Shown here: one piece after another, positions 39,237-48,476 of the stretch
Numbering within the stretch: the first letter of the stretch is position 1
Layout of the letters: every line of letters begins with the position of its first letter
Origin: an uncultured Treponema sp.
Lineage (GTDB): Bacteria > Spirochaetota > Spirochaetia > Treponematales > Treponemataceae
Length of the DNA: 64,000 nucleotides
Reading direction: 5' to 3'
Assembly (NCBI GenBank): GCA_900316905.1
Contig: ONET01000005.1
Coordinates: forward strand, 1-64,000
Program-made: the position numbers and the translations under genes
Notes under the pieces: model-generated
The model's database searches: none
Told to the model about the DNA's origin: nothing
What the model saw: only the letters and a program-made list of their open reading frames with translations

Positions 39237-40393
39237 AAAAAATAAAAGTCTGGCGAACGCCGCCGCGCGTTATTTGTTTTGCAAACATTTTCGCGGCCCG
39301 AATTTTTGGGCTTGCCGCAGTTTTCGTTTTGGCGCTTCTGTCGCGGCCTGCGTTGGCCAAGGACGCGAAGCTGGCGGTGGAAATTCCAGCGGGCCAAGGC
39401 CTTGAAATTTTTGACGAGAAAGATTTTCCAGAAGAAGTTGAGCATGACAGTTATTCGCACCCCTACCGCTGGAACAAGCTTGACGGCGACAAAGTTCAGT
39501 TTAAGGAAATATGGGGCTATCTTGTCACAAACCGCCTAAAAGACTTTGACAAAAACGCGCCGCTCACCGACTTGGCGCTTTTTGGCGTGGACATCGATTG
39601 CTACGGCAAATTGGAAACCGCTCCAAAAAGAAATTTGACAGCGGGCTTTAAAGGCCGCGTTCACCTTGTGGCGGTTTGCAATTCCACGTCAACCACGCAC
39701 TTTGTCCTTGACCCAAAATACGGCTTGCGCGGCGACTTGGTGAAGGACTTGATTTTTGCCTCGCGCGAATTTGACGGCCTTCAAATCGACTACGAATTGG
39801 TTCCGCAAAAAGACGGAGAGCATTTTTTGGAATTCTTGCGCCAGCTAAAGCGCAAGCTTGGCGAAAAGCCGCTGACCGTTTGCGTTCCCGCCCGCGTAAA
39901 AACTTTTGCCACCGACGTTTACGACTACAAAAAAATCGCGGCCGTCTGCGACAAAGTTATGATTATGGCCTACGACGAGCATTGGTCCACAAGCGGCCCG
40001 GGTTCCGTGGCCTCAATCAATTGGTGCAAGAAAATCGTTGACTACGCGCTTGGCGTTTTGCCCGCCGACAAGTACATCATCGGCGTTCCATTTTACGGCC
40101 GCAGCTGGATTGACCGCTCGCTCGCGCAAGCCTGGTACTTTAACGGCGCCAACCGCATCATGCACGAAAACGACGTGAAACAATTAAAGCGCAAGGACGG
40201 AGTTCCGCACTTTGAATACGAAACAAAAGCAAAGGTGACGCTTTGGTTTGACGACGCGACAAGCCTCTTGCGCCGCGCAAGAATGTACAAAAACTACGGC
40301 TTTGACAGCATAGCCTTTTGGCGCCTTGGCATGGAAGACGCGGCCTTTTGGTCTTGGATAGAGCCGCTCGTGCCGTCGAATGAAAAACCTTAA
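39233..40393 (+). CDS. Exported glycoside hydrolase family 18 protein
   Basis: A 386-residue protein with an N-terminal signal/anchor (hydrophobic about 24-40) and a GH18 catalytic barrel. The active-site motif D-x-x-x-x-D-x-E is intact (DGLQIDYEL, D181, D186, E188), and MAYDEHW and PFYGRSW are typical of the YaaH/SleL-like and chitinase-like group. It would cleave beta-1,4-N-acetylglucosamine links, perhaps in peptidoglycan. It overlaps the ModF-like gene by four bases (ATGA). A hairpin pair after the gene serves as terminator for this gene and the convergent ftsK. Confidence 0.85.
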   Translation: MKKIKVWRTPPRVICFANIFAARIFGLAAVFVLALLSRPALAKDAKLAVEIPAGQGLEIFDEKDFPEEVEHDSYSHPYRWNKLDGDKVQFKEIWGYLVTNRLKDFDKNAPLTDLALFGVDIDCYGKLETAPKRNLTAGFKGRVHLVAVCNSTSTTHFVLDPKYGLRGDLVKDLIFASREFDGLQIDYELVPQKDGEHFLEFLRQLKRKLGEKPLTVCVPARVKTFATDVYDYKKIAAVCDKVMIMAYDEHWSTSGPGSVASINWCKKIVDYALGVLPADKYIIGVPFYGRSWIDRSLAQAWYFNGANRIMHENDVKQLKRKDGVPHFEYETKAKVTLWFDDATSLLRRARMYKNYGFDSIAFWRLGMEDAAFWSWIEPLVPSNEKP

Positions 40394-40399
40394 TGCGCG

Positions 40400-40452
40400 C
40401 GAGTTTGCGACGAAAGCGCAAACTCGTTATAAAAAACGGCACGCCGTTTTTT
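40400..40452. terminator. Bidirectional terminator between GH18 and ftsK genes
   Basis: CGAGTTTGCG/CGCAAACTCG (40400-40426) and AAAAAACGGC/GCCGTTTTTT (40431-40452). The second works in both directions and touches the ftsK stop codon. Confidence 0.8.
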
Positions 40453-43309
40453 ATGGCATATGAATTATTTCGCGGGGCTTGGCGCCGTTGGCCGGACCTA
40501 CGATGCCGCGCGCTTCCATTTCTTCCACCAAGCGGGCCGCGCGGTTGTATCCGATTTTTAGCCTGCGCTGAATGTACGAGGCGCTGGCTTTTCCAGCCTC
40601 TATAACGATGTCCAAAGCCTTTTGGTAAAGCGGATCGCTTCCTTCGTCAAAAAGGCCTGGCTCTGGATTCTCTTCGTCCTCGTCGTCAACAAAGATTTCG
40701 TCGTCAATGTATTCCGGGAAACCGTATTGCTTGACATAGTTCACGACGTTCTCAACCTCGTCGTCGCTTACAAGCGTTCCCTGAATTCTTATCGGAACAG
40801 GATTTACCGCGCTTACAAAAAGCATGTCGCCGCGGCCCAAAAGTTTTTCGGCGCCAACTTGGTCGATGATGATGCGGCTGTCCATCTTTGACGCTACGGC
40901 AAAGGCGATGCGGCTTGGAATGTTGGCCTTGATAAGGCCCGTGATTACGTCAACCGACGGGCGCTGAGTCGCCAAAACCAAATGGATTCCCACGGCGCGG
41001 CTCATCGCGCAAAGGCGCGCGATTGTGGACTCAAGCTCTTTTCCGGTTGTCGCCATCAAGTCGGCGAACTCGTCGATGATGACAACGATGTACGGAAGCT
41101 TTTCGCTCGCGATGTGTCGCTCCTCGATTCGCTTGTTGTAGCTTATGATGTCGCGAACGCCCATGCCGTCCAAAAGCGCGTAGCGGCGTTCCATCTCGCA
41201 CAAGCAATACTGCAATGACTGGAGAGCGCGCTTTGGCTCGGTGATTACCGGCGTGAGCAAATGCGGAATGTCGTTGTACAACTTCAATTCTACGATTTTT
41301 GGGTCAACCAAAATCAACTTGACTTGCTCGGGCGAGCGCTTGTAAAGGATGGAAAGAATCAGCGAGTTTACGCAAACCGATTTTCCAGAGCCTGTTGAAC
41401 CGGCTATAAGCAAGTGCGGCGTCTTTGAAAGGTCGATGACTTGCGCCTCGCCCTGAATGTCTTTTCCCAATATGACGGGAACGGCCATCTTCTTGTATTC
41501 AGGCAGTTCCTGCTCTATGATTTCGCGGAAGGCTACGACAGCGCGCTCTTTGTTAGGAACTTCAATTCCAACCGCGCGTTTTCCTGGAATCGGCGCGACA
41601 ATGCGCACGCTCTTTGCCGCCAAGCGCAAGGCGATGTTGTCCTGCAGCGTGACGATTTTGCTAAGCTTGACTCCGGGCGCGGGCAAAATCTCGAACATCG
41701 TTACTACCGGGCCTTTTCGGATGCCGGTGACTTCCGCGCTGATTTTAAATTCCTCCAGCGTTTCCTTAAGCTGCGCGGCGCTGGCGTTGGTTCCTTCGTC
41801 AATGACCCAATAATCCGAGTTTTCAAATTCGTTAAGAATTTTGTCTGTGGGAATTTTGTAAACGCCGCGCGTAAATCGCGAGTCGATGATTTTTGGCTCG
41901 GGCCGTTCCACAGGAAGAGGAGCGGGCGTTTTTTCCGGCACGGGAACTGCGTTTGCGGCGGCTTCGATTTTCGCAGCTTTTTCCTGCAAACGCGGGTTTA
42001 CGGCGGTCAAAGTTTTTTCGTCGTTGATTGAAACAGGCGCGCTGTCCTCGCCGTCAGTCTCGGGCGTCACGTCAACTTCAAATTCTTCTTGCGCGCCGTC
42101 GTCTTGGTCGGGGGCGTCTTCCTCTTGGCCGGCGGCAGCGTCTTCTTGGTTGGCGGCGTCTTCTTGGTCCTCTTGCGCTTCTTGGTCCGCGTCTTGATCG
42201 CCGTCAACCTCTATGTCAAAGTCGCCGTCGTCGTCTTCCGCGTCGTATTGCTGAACGGCGGCCGCCAACGTTTCCTCTGTATCGGTTTCGCCGGCGTCTT
42301 CTTGCGCCACAGTTTGCTCTTCCAGCGCGTTCCAGCCGCCGTCTTCTTCCGCGCCGTCATCCTGCCCTTCGTCCGCCTCGGCTTCGTCATCCTCAACGTA
42401 GTTGGGGTAGTCGTCCGCGTCATATTCGTCGCCGTCGTCAATTTTGCTGTCGTCGATTTGCGGCTCTTCCGTTGCGGCTGGGAGCGGCGCGGGAGCTTCT
42501 ACCTTGGGCGCTTCGATTTTTGACTCAGGCCTTTCAACCGGAACATCTTCCACCGCGCTTTTTGTTTCGCGGGAAATCACTATAGGCTGGTTTTGAACCT
42601 CTTCTTTTTTTTCTTGCGGAATTTTTTCCTCATCGTTCTTAGGAGCGAATTTCGCGGGTATCTTAAGGCCCGTCAACTGAAGGTCGTCAAACTCATGCAA
42701 GTATTTTTCATCGACAGGCGGAACTAAAGGCGCTTGCGGCTTTTCTTCCTCTTTTTCTAGAGGCTCTTCAAAATCAACCTTTTCAAAAGGCTCGCCAACA
42801 TATTCATTCCCAAAATCTTCCTTAAGAGAATTGATTCTTTTGTCGCTTTGAACTTCCTCAACGCCATAAAAAATTCTTTCCGCCACAATTCCGGCAAAAA
42901 GGTATTCAATCACAACAATCAAAAGCGCGATGACAAAAGTCAAAACAACTTGGGCGACCTTAAACGAAGACACGCCCTGATAGCCAAAAGTCAACGATCG
43001 GTAAATTTTTTCTATCGCGACCGCCGTAAAAAACGGCGCAAGGCTAAAGCTGATGTAAACGCACTTCTTGAACGTCCTGTGGCCGCTAAAGGCGACCAAT
43101 GAAGACGCGAAGAAAAAAACTGGTATAAGCGAACTGCAAAAACCGTACGCGCCGCTTAGAATTTTTCCAGTTCCATAAAAAAATTTAAGCGCTAAATTTC
43201 CCCTGTCGGAAAAACCAAAAAGATGAACCAAAAGCGCGAAAGAAAAAAATGATGCGAGCGCGAACAAAAACACGCCTGCAACTTTTGACGATATATTGTA
43301 TTTTTTCAT
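40451..43309 (-). CDS. ftsK: FtsK/SpoIIIE DNA translocase
   Basis: A 952-residue translocase. Four N-terminal membrane helices (within residues 10-145) are followed by a linker (about 150-470), an alpha/beta RecA-type motor and a C-terminal gamma winged helix (about 885-945) that recognises KOPS-like sites. Walker A is GSTGSGKS (637-644), Walker [11 protein letters not shown] (about 742-751). The linker is extremely acidic from about 285 to 425 (runs such as [30 protein letters not shown]). FtsK clears the chromosome terminus from the division septum and activates dimer resolution. Confidence 0.95.
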   Translation of the reverse strand: MKKYNISSKVAGVFLFALASFFSFALLVHLFGFSDRGNLALKFFYGTGKILSGAYGFCSSLIPVFFFASSLVAFSGHRTFKKCVYISFSLAPFFTAVAIEKIYRSLTFGYQGVSSFKVAQVVLTFVIALLIVVIEYLFAGIVAERIFYGVEEVQSDKRINSLKEDFGNEYVGEPFEKVDFEEPLEKEEEKPQAPLVPPVDEKYLHEFDDLQLTGLKIPAKFAPKNDEEKIPQEKKEEVQNQPIVISRETKSAVEDVPVERPESKIEAPKVEAPAPLPAATEEPQIDDSKIDDGDEYDADDYPNYVEDDEAEADEGQDDGAEEDGGWNALEEQTVAQEDAGETDTEETLAAAVQQYDAEDDDGDFDIEVDGDQDADQEAQEDQEDAANQEDAAAGQEEDAPDQDDGAQEEFEVDVTPETDGEDSAPVSINDEKTLTAVNPRLQEKAAKIEAAANAVPVPEKTPAPLPVERPEPKIIDSRFTRGVYKIPTDKILNEFENSDYWVIDEGTNASAAQLKETLEEFKISAEVTGIRKGPVVTMFEILPAPGVKLSKIVTLQDNIALRLAAKSVRIVAPIPGKRAVGIEVPNKERAVVAFREIIEQELPEYKKMAVPVILGKDIQGEAQVIDLSKTPHLLIAGSTGSGKSVCVNSLILSILYKRSPEQVKLILVDPKIVELKLYNDIPHLLTPVITEPKRALQSLQYCLCEMERRYALLDGMGVRDIISYNKRIEERHIASEKLPYIVVIIDEFADLMATTGKELESTIARLCAMSRAVGIHLVLATQRPSVDVITGLIKANIPSRIAFAVASKMDSRIIIDQVGAEKLLGRGDMLFVSAVNPVPIRIQGTLVSDDEVENVVNYVKQYGFPEYIDDEIFVDDEDEENPEPGLFDEGSDPLYQKALDIVIEAGKASASYIQRRLKIGYNRAARLVEEMEARGIVGPANGAKPREIIHMP

Positions 43310-43425
43310 AAAACCCCAATAGAGAATATCCCGTTTAAATTATCGGTTTTTCCAAGTGTGAATTTAGCGATTTTTTTGTCTAATTAAAAGGTAAAATAAA
43401 TGATAAAAATTCCGAAAATAAAAGT

Positions 43426-44556
43426 ATGACAAAGTCTAAAAAATTATTGGCCGTAATCATAATCCCACTTTTGTACATGTGGCATTGCGCGGCAAAAACA
43501 CTTACAACGGAACAAGCTGCGGAAGCTCGCAAAAACATCGTGTCGCAAGCCAAGCAATATATCGGCTGTCCATACAAAACAGGCGCGGTCGGCCCCGACG
43601 CGTTTGACTGCTCCGGCTTGATTTTCACCGTTTACCGCGACGCGGCCGGAGTTCAAATGCCAAGAAGCGTAAAGGCAATTTATTCCAAAGCAAAAATCAT
43701 AAAGACCGAAGAAGCGGAAAGCGGCGACTTGGTTTTCTTCAAGACCGGCGGCGACGGCTCAATCACGCACATTGGAATCTACATCGGCAAAGACCAATTC
43801 ATTCACGCCGCCAGCGACGGCAACAACACTGGCGTGATAGTTTCTTCACTTAGGGAAAAGTATTACAAAAACGCGTTCGCCTCCATAGGCCGCGTCATCC
43901 CTTCCGGCAGGTCGGTCAAAGAAGTTCCAGACAATGGCGACGACAAAGTTGTAAGCGAAGAGGACATTCCAGACCCGGAAGGAAGCGACAGCGAAGACTC
44001 GCTCGCGTTTTTGTCGACTGACAGTTCCGGCGGACAAACTGGCGGAGACGGAAGGTGGTATTCCAAAATTGTTTTTGACGCTACGCTCTTTTGCGACTGG
44101 AATTTTTTCGACACTTCGCGCTTTATGCTAAATTGGCGCGGCATTTCATTGGAAACGACAGCCCGCTACACCGGCTGGAAATTCCAGCCCGGAATCGGAA
44201 CAATCCTCCGCTATAATTACGGAACAAAAAATTTTCAAATTCCGATTCCCATTTCAATATCATTCAACGACTACGTGAAAATTTACGCCGGTCCTGTAAT
44301 CAATTTTGGAAACCCAAGCTTGCCCGGAAGCAGCCAAACGGCGCGGGGGTCTTTTTTTCCTGGCATAATCGGCGCCTCTTTTCAAACGCCAAAGCTCAAG
44401 GCCGGCAAAGTCGGAATCTCATTCGCGCAAGACATTTCATACACAATCTACAATGACACTGACGGCGGCGCGCTTCCATTTTATAAAAGCGTCGGCTCGG
44501 GACTTGTTCTTTCTAGCGGAGTTCGTGTAACATTGCCCTTGTCAAATTTATTATAA
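43426..44556 (+). CDS. NlpC/P60 cysteine peptidase with C-terminal beta-rich domain
   Basis: A 376-residue exported protein. The NlpC/P60 domain (about 30-145) has the catalytic C62 in FDCSGL, H115 in ITHIGIYIG and H127 in FIHAAS. After an acidic linker (about 165-205), residues 210-376 form a beta-rich region (FSTDTS-like turns, YTGWKFQPGIGTILRYNYGT, VGSGLVLSSGVRVTLPL) that looks like a small outer-membrane barrel. Peptidoglycan-cutting enzymes fused to a barrel are unusual. The signal peptide end is unclear (YMWHCAAK might be a lipobox variant). Confidence 0.82.
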   Translation: MTKSKKLLAVIIIPLLYMWHCAAKTLTTEQAAEARKNIVSQAKQYIGCPYKTGAVGPDAFDCSGLIFTVYRDAAGVQMPRSVKAIYSKAKIIKTEEAESGDLVFFKTGGDGSITHIGIYIGKDQFIHAASDGNNTGVIVSSLREKYYKNAFASIGRVIPSGRSVKEVPDNGDDKVVSEEDIPDPEGSDSEDSLAFLSTDSSGGQTGGDGRWYSKIVFDATLFCDWNFFDTSRFMLNWRGISLETTARYTGWKFQPGIGTILRYNYGTKNFQIPIPISISFNDYVKIYAGPVINFGNPSLPGSSQTARGSFFPGIIGASFQTPKLKAGKVGISFAQDISYTIYNDTDGGALPFYKSVGSGLVLSSGVRVTLPLSNLL

Positions 44557-44576
44557 TAATGTATATGGAGAGAACC

Positions 44577-45236
44577 ATGCGCAAATTTTTTTTGACCGCC
44601 TCAATTTTGTTCACGACGCTTTTTTTCTGCGCCTGCCCGCTAAAAATCACAGTTGACTGCGACAAAGACGAACGCCTTTCGGTGAATTTTTCTTCCCAAC
44701 TTGGCGACGCTTTCATCGAAAGCTTGTCCCAAATTCAGCAAATTTCAAGCGAAAACGGCGAAAATTCACCAAATTTGAGCGAAATTTCAAATAAAATTGA
44801 ATCTGAGCTTAACGCAAAATTTTTTAAGAACGCCAAAGTGAACTTTGGGCAAAAGTCGCTTGACGCGGCCGCCCAGGTTGCGAGCATAAAAAAATTCCCC
44901 AAAGAATTCATCAGCGTCCAAAAAACCGCGAACGGAAAAAAGATTTTCACGCTTGCGCTAAGCCCGGAATCTTTGGCCGCGTCCATTTTGCAAGAGGACA
45001 GCGCGGCAAAAACTTTGGCTGACATCTTGATGGCGCCGCTCATCTCCGGCGAAGAAATGCAGCTCCAGGAATACAAGGAGCTATTGTCGGAAATCTACGG
45101 AGAGCGCTTGGCCAATGAAATTTTGTCCGGCGACCTTGTGGTGGAATTCATCGCGGGCGGAAAAAAGCAAACGCAAAAAATTCCGGTCGCGGACCTGCTC
45201 CTTTCCACTGAAAAAAATTTCATGTTTGAATTTTAA
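44577..45236 (+). CDS. Lipoprotein of unknown function
   Basis: A 219-residue lipoprotein (signal MRKFFLTASILFTTLFFCAC, C20). The mature part is helical and acidic. It starts with LKITVDCDKDERLSVNFSSQ, continues with a serine/asparagine-rich helix (QQISSENGENSPNLSEISNK) and ends EKNFMFEF. The lengths and early beta strand recall periplasmic proteins that sample outer-membrane proteins, but no family is recognised. GGAGAG lies six bases ahead of the ATG at 44577, and the gene follows the NlpC/P60 gene by 20 bases. Confidence 0.68.
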   Translation: MRKFFLTASILFTTLFFCACPLKITVDCDKDERLSVNFSSQLGDAFIESLSQIQQISSENGENSPNLSEISNKIESELNAKFFKNAKVNFGQKSLDAAAQVASIKKFPKEFISVQKTANGKKIFTLALSPESLAASILQEDSAAKTLADILMAPLISGEEMQLQEYKELLSEIYGERLANEILSGDLVVEFIAGGKKQTQKIPVADLLLSTEKNFMFEF

Positions 45237-45249
45237 GGCAGCGAAAAAA

Positions 45250-46566
45250 CTATCCGTTAAGTTTTTCAACCCTTTCCGCAAGAGTCGGATGCGAATAGTT
45301 CCAAAAAACGTAAAGCTTAGGCGGCAGAAGTTCGGAAAGGTTTTCGCTGTCCAGCTTGATTAAGCTGGAAACAAGAGGCTCGGAGCTTCCGCAAACTTTG
45401 GCGCTAAAAGCATCCGCTTGGTATTCCTGCCTGCGCGAAAAAATGTTGGAAATCGGACTGACAATTTCTTTGATAGAAATCCAAAGCATTGTGGCCAGCG
45501 TCACTCCGATAAACTGAACGCCGGCGACATTCTGCGCGGTGATGTTCGCAAAGCCAAATGCGTTGTAAAGTTCCGCCAAATGCGCCATTTTGTACAAAAT
45601 AAAAGTGACGACAAATTCCATCGGAATCATAATCAAAAGACGCTTTGTGATGTGATGGAGCTTAAAATGCCCCAACTCGTGTCCAAGAACCGCAGCAAGC
45701 TCGTCTGGCGTGAGGGATTTTAAAAGCGTGTCGTAAAGAACGATGCGCTTTATTTTTCCAAAGCCGCTAAAGTATGCGTTGCTGTGGCCGCTGCGCTTGG
45801 AAGCGTCCATCACAAAAAGGCCGCCGTTTTTAAATCCAACCTTTTCAAGAATCGACGAAATCTTGTCTTTTGCCTCGCCGTCTTCCAGCGGACTGAATTT
45901 GTTAAAAAGCGGCGCGATGATTTTTGGATAAAGCGCTTGCATGACAAAGGTAAAGGCTATCAAAACGGCGGCCAAAATGAACCACCAGCTGGACTCGCAT
46001 TTTATAAAAAGCGCGACGGCGATAAAGGTCAGAACAGAAATCAAAACAAGCCCGACAGCAAAGCCCTTTATTTGATCGCCAATCCAAAGCTTCCATGTCA
46101 TGTTGGAAAAGCCGAATTTTTTTTCTATCACAAATTCCCTGTAAAGCGAAAATGGAATGTCAATAATTGAAGACGGCAAGCTTGAAATGACAATGAACAA
46201 AAGAAAGGCGCAAAAGCTGTTGGCGATCGTCGTTGGAAAGCCCGTTATTCCGCAAACATAATTAAAGACAAATGGGTAAAAGCCAAAAAGGACAAGCGCC
46301 AAGTCCAGCGCTAAAACAAGCGCGGAAGAAAGAATCCACTCAAAATACTTTGCGTCTTCATAAGCGCTTATGTTCTTGAGTTTTTCGGTGTCGAAAGTTT
46401 CAACGGCCAGCGGAATTTTTTGCAGCGCCTCAGGAATTTTTCCGCCGTTTTTTGAGCGCGCGCGAAAGTCAATATATTCCAAAAATTGATTGATCAAAAA
46501 TGTAGCGATCTGGCCGAATACAAAAACAATGACGAATGGGTTGGAAAGATTCACTGCTATGTTCAT
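45250..46566 (-). CDS. M48 family CAAX-type (Ste24) zinc metalloprotease
   Basis: A 438-residue integral membrane protease. At least five hydrophobic segments, with the zinc motif HELGH at 296-300 and the third ligand region RRQEYQADAFSA downstream. The long N-terminal half (WILSSALVLALDLALVLFGF; KFGFSNMTWKLWIGDQIKGF) is typical of Ste24-like rather than short HtpX proteases. It probably degrades or trims membrane proteins. I chose ATG 46566: a TATAAT box (46573-46578) lies six bases upstream and no Shine-Dalgarno is present, so the mRNA may be leaderless. Confidence 0.88.
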   Translation of the reverse strand: MNIAVNLSNPFVIVFVFGQIATFLINQFLEYIDFRARSKNGGKIPEALQKIPLAVETFDTEKLKNISAYEDAKYFEWILSSALVLALDLALVLFGFYPFVFNYVCGITGFPTTIANSFCAFLLFIVISSLPSSIIDIPFSLYREFVIEKKFGFSNMTWKLWIGDQIKGFAVGLVLISVLTFIAVALFIKCESSWWFILAAVLIAFTFVMQALYPKIIAPLFNKFSPLEDGEAKDKISSILEKVGFKNGGLFVMDASKRSGHSNAYFSGFGKIKRIVLYDTLLKSLTPDELAAVLGHELGHFKLHHITKRLLIMIPMEFVVTFILYKMAHLAELYNAFGFANITAQNVAGVQFIGVTLATMLWISIKEIVSPISNIFSRRQEYQADAFSAKVCGSSEPLVSSLIKLDSENLSELLPPKLYVFWNYSHPTLAERVEKLNG

Positions 46567-46572
46567 ATTTCT

Positions 46573-46578
46573 ATTATA
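46573..46578 (-). promoter_or_regulatory. -10 box six bases before the M48 protease start
   Basis: TATAAT on the minus strand, AGAAAT, then the ATG at 46566. The -35 region (TTTCCT) is poor. No ribosome site is visible. Confidence 0.45.
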
Positions 46579-46664
46579 AGGATTATGGGCAAAAAAGGAA
46601 AGAAGCGCCAAAACAAAAACGCCCGCCCCCTAATGGAGCGAGCGTCGCAATTCGGTCTCAGGCA

Positions 46665-46733
46665 GCGTCCGAAAGGACGCGGTTAAACCGCTCGAAAAAC
46701 CAATTAAGGTTTCTCGAGCAATAACACGAGCGG
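46665..46733 (+). repeat. Structured repeat A, copy 3
   Basis: GCGTCC/GGACGC hairpin, CCGCTCG (46688-46694) pairing with CGAGCGG (46727-46733), and inner hairpin AAACC/GGTTT. The competing GCGG-TTAAA-CCGC hairpin is also kept. It abuts the hsp20 stop codon. The functional strand is not certain. Confidence 0.55.
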
Positions 46734-46734
46734 A

Positions 46735-47166
46735 TTATGCCACTTCAATCGCGATTTTCTTGGGCTCGGGGAGGGCCTTGCGGGCCATCGTGACGTTCAA
46801 GACGCCGTTCTTAAAGCTGGCGGTGACTTTTGTCTCGTCAATGTCGTCCGGAAGAGTGAATCGGCGGGCAAACTGGCTCTGAACGCGCTCGCGGATAAGC
46901 CACTTGCCTTCCTCTTTCTTTTCGTTCTTTTCGTTCTTTTCTTCCTTCTCGGCGGTCTTGACGGAACTGATTGTCATGACGCCGTGGTCGATTTCGATGT
47001 CAACGTCCTTTTCGGTGGCTCCAGGCAAATCCATCTGCAAGCTATAGCAGTCCTTGTTTTCCTTAACGTCTACCTTTGGCAGGCGGGCTGTTTTCCATGT
47101 CAAATCCGGCATTCCGCAGTCAAACGCGTTGTCAAAAAGTGAATTGAAAAGTGAAAGTTCGTTCAT
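46735..47166 (-). CDS. Small heat-shock protein, Hsp20 family
   Basis: A 143-residue alpha-crystallin chaperone. The core runs from about 32 to 130 with LPKVDVKENKDCYSLQMDLP, FTLPDDIDETKVTASFKNGV and GVLNVTM, and the C-terminal IAIEV supplies the I-x-I/V oligomerisation motif. A charged insert with repeated EKNEKNEKK sits in the loop between strands. It holds unfolding proteins under heat stress. Promoter TTTAAA (47269-47274), 17 bases, TATATT (47246-47251) gives a leader of about 70 bases. A structured repeat lies right after the stop. Confidence 0.93.
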   Translation of the reverse strand: MNELSLFNSLFDNAFDCGMPDLTWKTARLPKVDVKENKDCYSLQMDLPGATEKDVDIEIDHGVMTISSVKTAEKEEKNEKNEKKEEGKWLIRERVQSQFARRFTLPDDIDETKVTASFKNGVLNVTMARKALPEPKKIAIEVA

Positions 47167-47274
47167 AATAAACTCCTTCGCGCCGTTACAGGCGGCCGCG
47201 TTTTTAATTTAGTTTTTAGAAGCCTCAAGGCTCCTTTCACAGGATAATATAGCAAAAAGCGCGCCAACTTTAAA
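47167..47274 (-). promoter_or_regulatory. hsp20 promoter and structured leader
   Basis: TTTAAA (47269-47274), 17 bases, TATATT (47246-47251), then a leader of about 70 bases with hairpins GGAGCC/GGCTTC and GCCG/CGGC before AAGGAG. No CIRCE element is present. The rest of the gap up to 47459 shows nothing I can name. Confidence 0.5.
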
Positions 47275-47459
47275 AAAAATGCGAAATTTGCGGAATTTTT
47301 AAAAGGAATTGCTTGAAAGCCATACAAAAATTGCTCGCAAGACCTAAAAGCGGCCAAAAAACATTCTTTTTGCTGACGGAAAACGAGCCAATGGCGGAAA
47401 AATACGGCAAGACCAAAACGCAGGCCGGAAAAATGGGTCAAAATTTCCCAAAGTCTGGG

Positions 47460-48395
47460 TCAGAATTTTTTTATAAGTGGGTCATTTTGACGCAATTCCC
47501 CGTCCACCCCAAGGCCAAAAAGCGCGTAGTCGGCGCGCGCGGGGTCGCCGGGGAATGCCGCGGCCATCTTTTGGGTCAAGTCAATCGCGGTCTTTGCGCT
47601 GGTCGCGGCGTTTGGCGCTATCAACCCCAGCCGCGCGCTTTCTTGCAAAACATGCGTGTCCAGCGGAATCAGCAAGTCCGCGGCGCTTGCCCAATCCCAC
47701 AAGCCCAAATCCACCGGCGAGCCGCGCCGTACCATCCAGCGCAAAAACATGTGCAACTTTTTACAGGCTCCTTTTGGGTTTTGCGAAACGCATTTTACGC
47801 CTGCAAAAAGACTTATCAACGCGGCCACTAGGCGCAGTTCTTGGGGAAGGCTTGGGCCGCCCACCCCGCAAGGCTTTTCAAGGCCATAACGCGCGGCGGC
47901 TCCTTCATTTTTTGCCGCGCCTCCGTTTTTGGCATTGCCGCAATCATTGGCAAGACCATAACGCGCGCGGACAGCGGCGCCGAGCGAGCCGTATTCCTCC
48001 ACGATTCGCGCAAGGCGGCCGCACAAATCCGCCATGTCGGCGTACGAAAAAAATCGGTAGAACTTTTTTTGGCTTTTTGGAAAAAACTTTTTGTAGCCGC
48101 CGCTCGCAAGCCAGTCGGCGAACGAGGCGCCGCCAGTTTTGGGCTTGCCACAATCTGCCGACGCGAACATCGCGTCAAGCTTTGCTATGAACTGTTCCCG
48201 CTGGCCAAACGAAAGCTGCGAAACGACAAAGGCCGCAAGCTCCTGGTCGCGCGGCTGGGAATAGCGGCGCAAAAACTGGCTGGGGTCGCCGTCCATAAAA
48301 GAGGCCGTTTCATACTTGTCGGCGAGCGCGACCAAGAACGCCGCGCTTGCGCGAAATCCGTCGTCAATGCGAGCGGATGACTTCTTGTCAAGCAT
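47460..48395 (-). CDS. DUF2400 (TIGR02757) family protein
   Basis: A 311-residue protein of the TIGR02757 family. The family's phrases are visible: LRRYSQPRDQELAAFVVSQL, then KKLHMFLRWMVRRGSPVDLG, LIPLDTHVLQESARLGLI and DYALFGLGVDGE. The core is a helical region related to HhH-GPD DNA glycosylases, but no activity has been established. A stretch after residue 150 contains an imperfect duplication of ARYGL-x3-CG. It is followed 81 bases upstream by recD and could be co-transcribed with the recombination genes. Confidence 0.85.
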   Translation of the reverse strand: MLDKKSSARIDDGFRASAAFLVALADKYETASFMDGDPSQFLRRYSQPRDQELAAFVVSQLSFGQREQFIAKLDAMFASADCGKPKTGGASFADWLASGGYKKFFPKSQKKFYRFFSYADMADLCGRLARIVEEYGSLGAAVRARYGLANDCGNAKNGGAAKNEGAAARYGLEKPCGVGGPSLPQELRLVAALISLFAGVKCVSQNPKGACKKLHMFLRWMVRRGSPVDLGLWDWASAADLLIPLDTHVLQESARLGLIAPNAATSAKTAIDLTQKMAAAFPGDPARADYALFGLGVDGELRQNDPLIKKF

Positions 48396-48476
48396 GGATT
48401 AATTTTACAACAATTCCCGCAGCAAAGCAACAAGCGCTTTTCCTTGGCAAGAGATCGGAAAATGTTTTCCCAAAAA

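Noticed and set aside
41886-42197. CRISPR-like or tandem DNA repeats in the ftsK region
   Set aside because: The apparent repetition comes from GAC/GAA/CAA codon runs encoding the acidic linker. There are no uniform repeats with unique spacers.
42028-42585. Arginine-rich frame opposite the ftsK linker
   Set aside because: It mirrors the acidic repeat codons of ftsK on the other strand, and repeated R/L/P runs are the expected artefact.
46965-47166. CIRCE element or sigma-32-like site ahead of hsp20
   Set aside because: No TTAGCACTC/GAGTGCTAA inverted repeat is found. The leader hairpins are too weak by eye to claim an RNA thermometer.
47313-47831. A long plus-strand open frame opposite the DUF2400 gene and its 3' flank
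   Set aside because: Most of it is antisense to the well-supported DUF2400 gene, it has no ribosome site, and the protein is rich in R, P and A, as shadows of GC-rich genes are.
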